Source of the DNA: Acetofilamentum sp.
Lineage (GTDB): Bacteria; Bacteroidota; Bacteroidia; Bacteroidales; JAFGUD01
Assembly (NCBI GenBank): GCA_020722645.1
Contig: DYKL01000251.1
Location: forward strand, 1 to 5,278
DNA: 5,278 nucleotides
Direction: 5' to 3'
Positions 1 to 5,232 of this stretch are shown piece by piece. Every line of letters begins with the position of its first letter. Position 1 is the stretch's first letter. A model generated the notes under the pieces. It had not been told where the DNA came from. It worked only from the letters and a program-made list of their open reading frames with translations, and made no database searches. Position numbers and translations under genes: made by a program.

Positions 1-25
1 CCTTCGTTATCACTCAGGATGACAC
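1..25 (-). repeat. Edge of a dispersed GTCATCCTGAG-type palindromic repeat
   Basis: Read on the minus strand, these bases begin GTGTCATCCTGAGTGA and end in ACGAAGG. From memory this matches a short intergenic repeat common in many bacterial genomes, including Bacteroidota (GTCATCCTGAG, a few variable bases, then GAAGG). Only part can be present, because the window starts inside it or at its end. No function is assigned. The resemblance is recalled rather than searched, so confidence is moderate to low. Confidence 0.4.
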
Positions 26-64
26 TAATTGAAAAATTAACGAATTATTGTAATATCTTATAAT

Positions 65-194
65 ACCTTAAATCCGTAAGTCTATACTTATATATCTGAA
101 ATTCAGTCAGGTGAAAACACCTGATTGATGCAAACTGCATGTTGCAGGTATTTTCACCTGCAACCACTTACGAAAAGACTTGCGGATTTAAGGT
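65..194 (+). mobile_element. MITE-like 130-bp palindromic element, copy A
   Basis: The element has 19-bp terminal inverted repeats (65-83 and 176-194) that begin ACCTTAAATCCG and differ at one base. A direct AAT lies immediately outside each end (62-64 and 195-197), which fits a 3-bp target duplication. Inside are three abutting hairpins. Positions 104-127 form a 10-bp stem with an AAAA loop and one G-T pair. Positions 128-140 form ATGCA-AAC-TGCAT. Positions 141-164 form a 10-bp stem with a TTTT loop and one A/C mismatch. The two outer hairpins carry the same CAGGTG-loop-CACCTG core in opposite orientation, so the whole element is also palindromic. It has no coding capacity and would need a transposase supplied in trans. 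Copy B at 1945-2074 is 124/130 identical in reverse orientation. Confidence 0.8.
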
Positions 195-243
195 AATACA
201 TTAACTCAGATTTTTTTTTTTAAATTTTCTAATGGTTAATATT

Positions 244-274
244 TTTCAATAATTTTCTTTTTCTTGTATTTTTG
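244..274 (+). promoter_or_regulatory. Predicted Bacteroidota-type promoter of the peptidase gene
   Basis: TATTTTTG at 267-274 is a perfect match to the Bacteroidota -7 consensus TAnnTTTG. Nineteen bases upstream lies TTTC (244-247), an imperfect match to the -33 TTTG. Transcription would start near 281, giving a leader of about 20 nt before the ATG at 302. No Shine-Dalgarno sequence is visible in the leader, as is usual in this phylum. Confidence 0.55.
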
Positions 275-301
275 CAAAATTGTATATTTAAAATTTAAAA
301 T

Positions 302-1522
302 ATGTTACCAAAAATCAAAAAAATTCATTTGCTAATTTTTGCAATTTTATTTTCGTATAATTTGAATGCTCAAAATGGTTTTGATATTGAAGCCGACAAA
401 AAACCTCAACAAAGTACAACAGGAAAGTATCGACCTGACAATGTAAATAAGGGCATTATTGGAGTTAGTTCAAAGAATCAGGTCGTTATCAGTGATGTAC
501 CGTCTTATGAATGGCGTCACGGATGCGGTCCTACTGCACTTGGTATGGTTATCGGTTATTACGACATAAACGGGTATCCTGATTTAATTTCTGGAGACGC
601 TTCAACACAAACTATTTCTGTTAATAACGCGATAGCTAATGACGAACATTATAGCGACTATTCTATGCCAATTGATTATTATCCTGAGTTATTTCAGGAT
701 AAATCAGAACTGGGTGGAGCTCATACAGATAATTGCATCTCTGATTTTATGCATACTTCATGGAGCTTAGATGAAAATAGATACGGTTGGAGTTATTCAA
801 ACAAAATTAGTATCGCTTTTGAAAGTTATATTTCTCAACAAAATAATTCATACTTAACTTCATCAACTTATGAATATTTTGATTCAGAAAGTTGGAATGT
901 TTATGTCAATGAAATAAACAATAATCGTCCGGTTGTTTTACTTGTTGATAGTGATGGGGACGGAAATACGGACCATTTTGTTACCGGAATTGGATATGAT
1001 GATTCTAATAATAATTACGCAATATACGACACTTGGGATCAAAATATTCACTGGTTCCAATGGAGAGAAATGTCATCATCATATTCTTGGGGTATATATG
1101 GATTTAATATTTTAGAAATTGGAAACCAAACGGCACAAGTTGACTTAGAACCATATACCCCCAACAATATAAATTATGTTTGGGATGATAAAATTATTAT
1201 ACAAAATACAACTGTAACTAATGGTTATCAAGATATGCATGATGACCAAATTTATGTTGGTGACGAAGTCTATTTTTCTTTTTCTTATTGGAATAATTCA
1301 GATACAGATATAGACGATAATTTTAGCGTAAAAATCTTAATAGATGATACAGAAGAATTTACCGTTAATCAAACTGAAATATTACAAGGCTACTATTATT
1401 GGATGTGGTGGAATTTCCAAGCTGTTAGAACTCTAACTGCAGGTAACCATAATGCAAAAATTATTGTTGATGCTAATAATGTTATAAATGAAATTGACGA
1501 AAATAATAATGAATATTCATAA
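302..1522 (+). CDS. Secreted C39-like cysteine peptidase with CARDB-like domain, prematurely stopped
   Basis: The product is 406 aa. Residues 1-23 form a signal peptide: basic KIKK, a hydrophobic core, and likely cleavage after Ala23 (NAQ). Residues about 60-272 read as a papain-like C39-type peptidase. The Cys motif is HGCGPTALGMVIGYYD with Cys75, His225 lies in NTDHFVTGIGYD, and Asp243 lies in YDTWD, so the expected Cys-His-Asp set is complete. Residues about 280-406 resemble a CARDB/Ig-like domain, ending in the typical HNAKIIVDANNVINEIDENN pattern. The intact protein was probably exported by Sec and then moved to the surface or medium by T9SS. The TAA at 1520-1522 removes the sorting domain, which continues in frame to 1783. 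The catalytic part is untouched, so the product could still be an active enzyme held in the periplasm. Substrate is unknown. The gene stands alone between two inverted copies of a 130-bp element. Confidence 0.8.
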   Translation: MLPKIKKIHLLIFAILFSYNLNAQNGFDIEADKKPQQSTTGKYRPDNVNKGIIGVSSKNQVVISDVPSYEWRHGCGPTALGMVIGYYDINGYPDLISGDASTQTISVNNAIANDEHYSDYSMPIDYYPELFQDKSELGGAHTDNCISDFMHTSWSLDENRYGWSYSNKISIAFESYISQQNNSYLTSSTYEYFDSESWNVYVNEINNNRPVVLLVDSDGDGNTDHFVTGIGYDDSNNNYAIYDTWDQNIHWFQWREMSSSYSWGIYGFNILEIGNQTAQVDLEPYTPNNINYVWDDKIIIQNTTVTNGYQDMHDDQIYVGDEVYFSFSYWNNSDTDIDDNFSVKILIDDTEEFTVNQTEILQGYYYWMWWNFQAVRTLTAGNHNAKIIVDANNVINEIDENNNEYS

Positions 1523-1783
1523 ACTTTTTTAGTTGAAGAATACTCAAACTCTTCAAACTTAAATCAGAATTTAATTTCAATTTACCCAAATCCTGTTACT
1601 GATATTTTATTTATTGATTCAAATCACAACAATTTAATTGTAGAAATATATTCTATCTCGGGATTACTTATTAAAAATTTTATTTTAAATTCTAATCAGA
1701 TAGATTTACGAGATTTAAATTCCGGAATATATTTTATTAAAATACCTAATTTTAATTATAATAACATAATTATAAAAAATTAG
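1523..1783 (+). pseudogene. Detached T9SS type A C-terminal sorting domain of the preceding gene
   Basis: In the same frame as the peptidase and directly after its TAA, 86 codons stay open to a TAG at 1781-1783. They encode a classic T9SS type A C-terminal domain. IYPNPVTD follows a Ser/Asn-rich linker, then come the strand pattern VEIYSISGLLIKN, DLRDLNSGIYFIK, and a basic end (IIIKN). These domains direct proteins through the type IX secretion system and are trimmed during surface attachment or release. Removing the stop would give one ORF of 493 codons. One base change (for example GAA, AAA or CAA to TAA) explains the break, and no frameshift is needed. There is no ATG or promoter suggesting separate translation. 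The intact domain points to a recent nonsense mutation, a sequencing error, or occasional readthrough. Confidence 0.82.
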
Positions 1784-1944
1784 CACAAAAAAATCTAAAA
1801 AAACAGTAAAGAATACAATTCAAGTATATTAGAGAATTTTTATGAATGTGGTTTAATAAGTGGGAATCAAATCAACAAACCCTTCCGATAAATCAGGGAA
1901 TTACTAAAATTTGGGTGTTTGAAAAACATCGAGATTTGTATGAT

Positions 1945-2074
1945 ACCTTAAATCCGCAAGTCTTTTCGTAAGTGGTTGCAGGTGAAAACACCTGCAACAT
2001 GTAGTTTGCACCAGTCAGGTGTTTTCACCTGGCTGAATTTCAGATATATAAGTATAGACATACGGATTTAAGGT
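1945..2074 (-). mobile_element. MITE-like 130-bp palindromic element, copy B (inverted)
   Basis: This is the reverse complement of copy A at 65-194, with exactly the same length and 6 differences. Five differences are transitions in hairpin arms, and one is an A/T transversion in a terminal repeat. Direct GAT trinucleotides sit immediately outside both ends (1942-1944 and 2075-2077). Copy A has AAT, so each copy has its own matching pair. The hairpins lie at 1975-1998 (a perfect 10-bp stem with AAAA loop), 1999-2011 (weak) and 2012-2035 (10-bp stem with TTTT loop and one T-G pair). Lying between convergent genes, it could also stop transcription in both directions, but no U-tract follows the hairpins. 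Confidence 0.8.
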
Positions 2075-2196
2075 GATATTATAAATTCAGGTCAAGCTGG
2101 TATTGGTAGTCATTTTTTTTTTAATGGGTTATGCATATCCGTTTTTTAGAATTTGTAAATAAAAATATTCCCTTTCCCTGATTTGCAATGTTTACT

Positions 2197-2232
2197 CCTC
2201 ATGGTCGTGAGATAGTTCTCACAACCGAAAGG
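2197..2232. repeat. Hairpin between convergent genes (REP-like)
   Basis: The core is GGTCGTGAGA (2203-2212), loop TAGT, then TCTCACAACC (2217-2226). This makes a 10-bp stem with one mismatch on the plus strand, which becomes a G-U pair if read from the minus strand. A 3x3 internal loop and an outer CCT/AGG stem extend it to 2197-2232. It resembles intergenic palindromic repeats. It is not followed by a T run, so it is not called a terminator. It is unrelated in sequence to the 130-bp elements. Confidence 0.4.
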
Positions 2233-2353
2233 TATAATACGAAAACGCTATAAATCATCTGATTAAACATATTCTGAAAACAAATCCGAAATAGAACAAT
2301 AGTCTCTTTTTTAACTTTTTAAGTAAAACAAAACATTCTGTTAAAAATTTCAT

Positions 2354-2941
2354 TTATACATTCAAAGATATACCTTTTTCTTCAATTACTCTACGTAAAT
2401 TTATTAAAGCATATCTCATACGTCCAAGGGCTGTATTTATACTTACACCGGTAAGTTCTGATATTTCTTTAAAACTCATATCACCGTATAAACGCAGTAA
2501 AACAACTTGTTTTTGTTCTTCGGGGAGAGCATCCAATAATTTTCGAATATCTTTTTCTATTTGTTGTTTGACTAATATTTGTTCAATATTTGAATCGGAA
2601 TATTTGGGAGAGTTAAATAAATCCAATTCGTTTTCATCGTTAGAAACTGTTTGTAAACGTTTTTCTTTACGATAATGGTCAATTATTAAATTATGTGCAA
2701 TTCTTATAATCCACGAAATAATATTTCCTCTGTCTTCGTATTTTTCTTTACGCAAAGAGCCAATAACTTTAATGAAAGTATCCTGAAAAATATCATTTGC
2801 TAGATCATGATTTTTCACTACCATTAAAATATAGGTGTAAACTCTGTCTTTGTATTTATTGATGAGTGCTTCAAAACTGAATGAATCACCTTCAATAAAT
2901 TTACCTACCAATTCCTTATCGGAAACTGTTTGACTACTCAT
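2354..2941 (-). CDS. ECF-type RNA polymerase sigma factor
   Basis: The product is 195 aa, the usual length for an extracytoplasmic-function sigma-70 factor. Sigma region 2 spans residues about 22-95, with LANDIFQDTFIKVIGSL for core RNA polymerase and -10 binding, then SWIIRIAHNLIIDHYRKEKR. After an acidic linker, sigma region 4 spans about 135-188: LDALPEEQKQVVLLRLYGD, then the helix-turn-helix MSFKEISELTGVSINTALGR that reads the -35 element. Regions 1.1 and 3 are absent, as expected. It should direct polymerase to a set of stress or envelope genes. No anti-sigma gene lies next to it: rpmE2 is 239 bp upstream and a non-coding gap follows. The N-terminal pattern (SDKELV, a GD-containing stretch, FEALINKYKDRVY) resembles the widely conserved Bacteroidota ECF factors that include Porphyromonas SigP. 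That assignment is tentative, so no symbol is given. I see no confident promoter in the AT-rich 2942-3180 gap. Confidence 0.92.
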   Translation of the reverse strand: MSSQTVSDKELVGKFIEGDSFSFEALINKYKDRVYTYILMVVKNHDLANDIFQDTFIKVIGSLRKEKYEDRGNIISWIIRIAHNLIIDHYRKEKRLQTVSNDENELDLFNSPKYSDSNIEQILVKQQIEKDIRKLLDALPEEQKQVVLLRLYGDMSFKEISELTGVSINTALGRMRYALINLRRVIEEKGISLNV

Positions 2942-3143
2942 AATTTATATGTTTTAGTTTCGAGAGTAGAAATCACATCATAGGCAAGTAAATTTTTATT
3001 TGTTTTTATTAAATACGAAAATTTCTTAAAAATGTTTTTTTAATTTTCAATTTAACTAAAAAAAATGTCTGTTTTGTTTGAAAATGTGTTTTTTTAGTTT
3101 GTTATTTTGTGAACAAATTTTATTCCAATTTTTCAAAAAAGAC

Positions 3144-3182
3144 AAAAAAAAGCATGTAAAATACTTGCTGATTTTTTTTTTT
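3144..3182 (-). terminator. Probable terminator of rpmE2
   Basis: Immediately after the rpmE2 stop, minus-strand transcript would run through an A tract (3172-3182). It then forms an imperfect hairpin at 3151-3169 (AGCA, a mismatch, GTA, loop, TAC, a mismatch, TGCT) and continues into eight U residues (3144-3151). The A and U tracts can pair to lengthen the stem, and the symmetry allows function on both strands. The stem is weak, so confidence is moderate. If it works, the sigma gene downstream needs its own promoter. Confidence 0.5.
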
Positions 3183-3438
3183 ACTTTTCGTTGCTGTATT
3201 TTGTGTAACGTTTTTTGAATTTATCAACACGACCGGTAGAGTCAATAAGTTTTGTCTGACCTGTAAAAAATCCGTGTGAAGCACTTGAGATTTCCAATTT
3301 TACAAGTGGGTATTCTACGCCGTCTATTTCAATGTTTTCTCTTGAGGGAGCACAAGAACGAGTAATAAAAACATGACCATTTGAAATGTCTTTGAATGCA
3401 ACTAAACGATAATTCTTTGGATGTATTTCTTTTTTCAT
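3181..3438 (-). CDS. rpmE2: 50S ribosomal protein L31 type B
   Basis: The product is 85 aa, the normal length for type B L31. The family signature is complete: MKKEIHPKNYRLVAFKD at the start, FITRS at 24-28, YPLVKLEISSASHGFFTGQ at 43-61, and GRVDKFKKRY at 69-78. The protein sits on the large subunit at the bridge to the small subunit. Only one cysteine (Cys29) is present, so the zinc-binding CxxC sites of type A L31 are missing. This is the zinc-independent form, which in many bacteria substitutes for type A under zinc limitation; in many Bacteroidota it appears to be the regular form. A strong promoter lies just upstream. No Zur-like operator is evident. The start is fixed by the conserved N-terminus. 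Confidence 0.95.
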   Translation of the reverse strand: MKKEIHPKNYRLVAFKDISNGHVFITRSCAPSRENIEIDGVEYPLVKLEISSASHGFFTGQTKLIDSTGRVDKFKKRYTKYSNEK

Positions 3439-3473
3439 TTTATATTGTTTTAAACGTTTTTCAAAAATGTTTG

Positions 3474-3504
3474 CAAAAATATTTATAATTTTTTTATTTT
3501 CAAA
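3474..3504 (-). promoter_or_regulatory. Predicted promoter of rpmE2
   Basis: On the minus strand, TTTG (3501-3504) and TATTTTTG (3474-3481) are separated by exactly 19 bases. This matches both Bacteroidota promoter boxes and the usual spacing. The leader would be roughly 30 nt to the ATG at 3438. It is the best promoter match in the window, as suits a ribosomal protein gene. Confidence 0.7.
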
Positions 3505-3505
3505 A

Positions 3506-3537
3506 TTTCATTTACTAAACTTTTTATTTTATTTTTG
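3506..3537 (+). promoter_or_regulatory. Predicted promoter of the J-protein cluster
   Basis: TATTTTTG at 3530-3537 matches the -7 consensus TAnnTTTG perfectly. TTTC at 3506-3509, twenty bases upstream, is a weak -33 box. The start would fall near 3544, about 38 nt before the ATG at 3582. The -33 region lies one base from the -33 box of the divergent rpmE2 promoter (3501-3504), so two polymerases might compete for this site. Confidence 0.55.
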
Positions 3538-3581
3538 AAAAAAAAATTTAATGACATTAATGCTTTGACAATAAATAGATT

Positions 3582-4514
3582 ATGATTTTTAAAGACTATT
3601 ATAAAATTTTGGGGCTATCATCTGAAGCTTCTGCCGAAGATATTAAAAAGGCTTATAGAAAACTTGCTCTTCAATTTCACCCCGACAGAAACCCTGATGA
3701 TAAAACTGCTGATAATAAATTTAAAGAAATTGTTGAAGCCTACGAAGTTCTAAGCGATTCGAATAAAAGAAAAGAATTTGATAATTTAAGAAACTTCGGA
3801 AGTGCTTCTAAAAAAACCTATTACAATAAAACTTACAACGATAACTTTGAACCAAGTTATCAAACTTTTTATAAGAAAGAAAAATATGACGACCCTCAGA
3901 AATTGTGGGAAGAATTTAAAAAAGACTATAATTTTAAAAATTTTTCCGACTTTTTCAAAAATTTCTTTTCATCTAAAAAATCAAACAAAGGATATGATAA
4001 AACATCAAAATTAACAATTTCATTATCAGAGGCTTACAATGGCTCTGTGAGAATAGTTACAATCTCTAACAAAAAATTCAGATTGAAAATCAAACCCGGA
4101 ATTCTTGATGACCAGCTTTTAAAAATTAAAGGTATGGGCAATCCGGCTCCAACAATTGATGGAAAACCCGGTGATTTTTACTTAAGAATTAAAATTACAC
4201 CCGACAGTCGTTTTGAAAGAAAAGGCGATGATATTTATACCGAAAAATATGTTGATATTTACAAAGTATTGCTTGGAGGAGAAATAATTGTCGAAAATAT
4301 TTCAGGAAGTATAAAAATTAAAATTCCGCAAGGAATTGCTTATGGGAAAATACTCAGAATTAAAGAAAAGGGATTTCCGAATTACGACAATCCAAATAAA
4401 ATTGGAGATTTCTACATTAAAATAAAATATGTTGTTCCTAAAAATTTAAGCGGTGAAGAAAAACAACTTTTAGAACAACTTTATGAACTTAATAAAAAAA
4501 AGTTAAACAACTAA
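3582..4514 (+). CDS. DnaJ/CbpA-type J-domain co-chaperone (class B)
   Basis: The product is 310 aa, close to E. coli CbpA (about 306 aa). The J domain (residues about 4-68) begins DYYKILGL, has the HPD motif at 33-35 that stimulates Hsp70 (DnaK) ATPase, and ends YEVLSDSNKRKEFD. No CxxCxGxG zinc-finger repeats are present, so it is class B rather than DnaJ itself. Two C-terminal substrate-binding domains follow at about 142-208 and 209-287, with the typical GDFYLRIKITPDSRFERKGD, then VDIYKVLLGGEI and IKIPQG. The linker at about 73-140 is unusual. Instead of a Gly/Phe-rich segment it is rich in Tyr, Phe, Lys and Asn. It should deliver unfolded clients to DnaK in the cytoplasm. It heads a probable three-gene transcript and diverges from rpmE2. 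No CbpM-like modulator gene is seen. The start fits the J-domain N-terminus; no Shine-Dalgarno sequence is visible. Confidence 0.92.
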   Translation: MIFKDYYKILGLSSEASAEDIKKAYRKLALQFHPDRNPDDKTADNKFKEIVEAYEVLSDSNKRKEFDNLRNFGSASKKTYYNKTYNDNFEPSYQTFYKKEKYDDPQKLWEEFKKDYNFKNFSDFFKNFFSSKKSNKGYDKTSKLTISLSEAYNGSVRIVTISNKKFRLKIKPGILDDQLLKIKGMGNPAPTIDGKPGDFYLRIKITPDSRFERKGDDIYTEKYVDIYKVLLGGEIIVENISGSIKIKIPQGIAYGKILRIKEKGFPNYDNPNKIGDFYIKIKYVVPKNLSGEEKQLLEQLYELNKKKLNN

Positions 4515-4537
4515 TAATCAATATATTGTAACAAGTT

Positions 4538-4939
4538 ATGAAATATTTGATTTTATGCTTTACGCTAATTTTTATATTTTCAGCTTGTAAACCTGATAAT
4601 AACAAAAGCAACGGAAAAAATGAAATACTTTATAATGGCGTTGTGTACTCTGTTGAATCATTTGAAATGGATTCGGGTTGGGGATACAAAATCTATAAAG
4701 ATAATGATGCTTTTATAAAACAGGAAGTGATACCGGCTGTAAATGGTTATTTTGTTTTTGATACCAAAGAAAAGGCTCAAATTACTGGCGAATTTGTATT
4801 ACAAAAGTTAATAAGCCAGCCGGGTTTACCCTCTGTCTCTATTGAAGAATTGGACAGTCTGGGAGTTTTAAGTCAGGAAATACTTGACTACCAAAAAATT
4901 GACTTTAGTACTAAAAAAAATATTCTGCCTCCGAAATAA
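4538..4939 (+). CDS. Small lipoprotein, DUF4907-like
   Basis: The product is 133 aa. Residues 1-17 form a lipoprotein signal (KYLILCFTLIFIFSAC) with the acylated Cys at position 17, followed by a polar Asn/Lys-rich tether to about 28. The folded part (about 29-115) has the pattern VVYSVESFEMDSGWGYKIY, then AFIKQEVIPAVNG, a Phe-rich strand, and SVSIEELDSLGVL. I recognise this, without a search, as the Bacteroidota domain family DUF4907, whose function is unknown. The protein should be anchored in the outer membrane or the periplasmic face of the inner membrane. The residues after the Cys (KPDNN) are not a clear surface-export signal. It starts 23 bp after the J-protein stop, so it is probably co-transcribed, although the two products act in different compartments. 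Confidence 0.75.
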   Translation: MKYLILCFTLIFIFSACKPDNNKSNGKNEILYNGVVYSVESFEMDSGWGYKIYKDNDAFIKQEVIPAVNGYFVFDTKEKAQITGEFVLQKLISQPGLPSVSIEELDSLGVLSQEILDYQKIDFSTKKNILPPK

Positions 4940-4947
4940 AACTATAA

Positions 4948-5232
4948 ATGGATCCTGTTAAATCTTTTTTTATCGGTTTATTTTTATTTTTAATCTCAAT
5001 AGTAAGTTTTATAGAACATTTAATTAAGTTTATCAGAATATTGACAATAAAGAAAAACGGCATTAAAACTCAAGGCATTGTAACTGATTTAATCTACGAT
5101 GAGGAGGAAAAACTTGCAGCCAGACTTATAGTTGAGTATGACGGCAATAACGGTAAAAGATATTTCATCGAATCTTCTGTTGGTTCTGCATTTAACTCAA
5201 ACAAAAAAGGAAAAAAAATTACAGTAACCTAA
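4948..5232 (+). CDS. Small membrane protein, DUF3592-like, possibly cut short
   Basis: The product is 94 aa and starts 8 bp after the lipoprotein stop, so it is likely in the same transcript. One hydrophobic segment spans residues about 7-30. A basic stretch (IKKNGIKTQG) follows, then a small beta-rich domain (GIVTDLIYDEEEK, RLIVEYDGNNGKRYFIESSVGS, KGKKITVT). This order matches DUF3592-type proteins, in which a TM segment precedes a domain with a ydxxGkkY core and a final VxVxYnPxnP strand. Here the TAA falls exactly where that final strand should continue. Both the stopped frame and the +2 frame remain open from there to the window end, so a nonsense or frameshift change is possible. A naturally short protein is equally possible. 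Function is unknown. Confidence 0.6.
   Translation: MDPVKSFFIGLFLFLISIVSFIEHLIKFIRILTIKKNGIKTQGIVTDLIYDEEEKLAARLIVEYDGNNGKRYFIESSVGSAFNSNKKGKKITVT

Larger units (their letters stand above)
1..301. other. Non-coding stretch upstream of the peptidase gene
   Basis: I see no credible coding region here. The stretch holds a repeat edge (1-25), about 40 bases of plain AT-rich sequence, the 130-bp element with its flanking AAT repeats (62-197), and an AT-rich leader. The leader contains an 11-base T run near 211 and the promoter of the gene at 302. The element ends about 50 bp upstream of the promoter's -33 position, so it does not disrupt the promoter. Confidence 0.6.
1784..2353. other. 570-bp non-coding convergent region with repeats
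   Basis: This gap separates the ends of two convergent units, the plus-strand peptidase and the minus-strand sigma factor. It holds copy B of the 130-bp element (1945-2074, with GAT repeats at 1942-1944 and 2075-2077) and a hairpin at 2197-2232. An 11-base inverted match, TTCCCTGATTT at 2174-2184 against 1890-1900, flanks the element and may be chance. I found no credible coding region, RNA gene or clear T-tailed terminator. Short open stretches lack plausible starts or homology. Confidence 0.55.

Noticed and set aside
933..1115. Open frame overlapping the peptidase gene in another frame
   Set aside because: It is a shadow of the peptidase coding sequence, with no recognisable product and no start signal of its own.
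1520..1522. TAA read as a sense codon (alternative genetic code)
   Set aside because: The other genes in the window all end at TAA at the expected family lengths, so TAA works as stop here.
65..2074. Composite transposon carrying the peptidase gene between two elements
   Set aside because: Outer flanking triplets differ (AAT on the left, GAT on the right), while each element has its own matched pair, which favours separate insertions. No transposase is encoded inside.
65..2074. CRISPR-like repeats
   Set aside because: There are only two copies, they are inverted and 1750 bp apart, and there are no regular spacers or cas genes.
2081..2164. Short hydrophobic open stretch on the plus strand after copy B
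   Set aside because: It lacks a convincing start and promoter and resembles no known family; open frames of this size are common in AT-rich sequence.
1890..2184. 11-base inverted match (TTCCCTGATTT) flanking copy B
   Set aside because: It is short and not at comparable distances from the element ends. A match of this length is plausible by chance in a region of several hundred AT-rich bases.
3114..3122. Possible -7 box on the minus strand for the sigma gene
   Set aside because: The spacing inside the motif is one base too long, and it would leave a leader of about 170 nt.
3802..4014. Open frame overlapping the J-protein gene in another frame
   Set aside because: It is a low-complexity Lys/Thr/Ile-rich shadow frame inside a well-supported gene.
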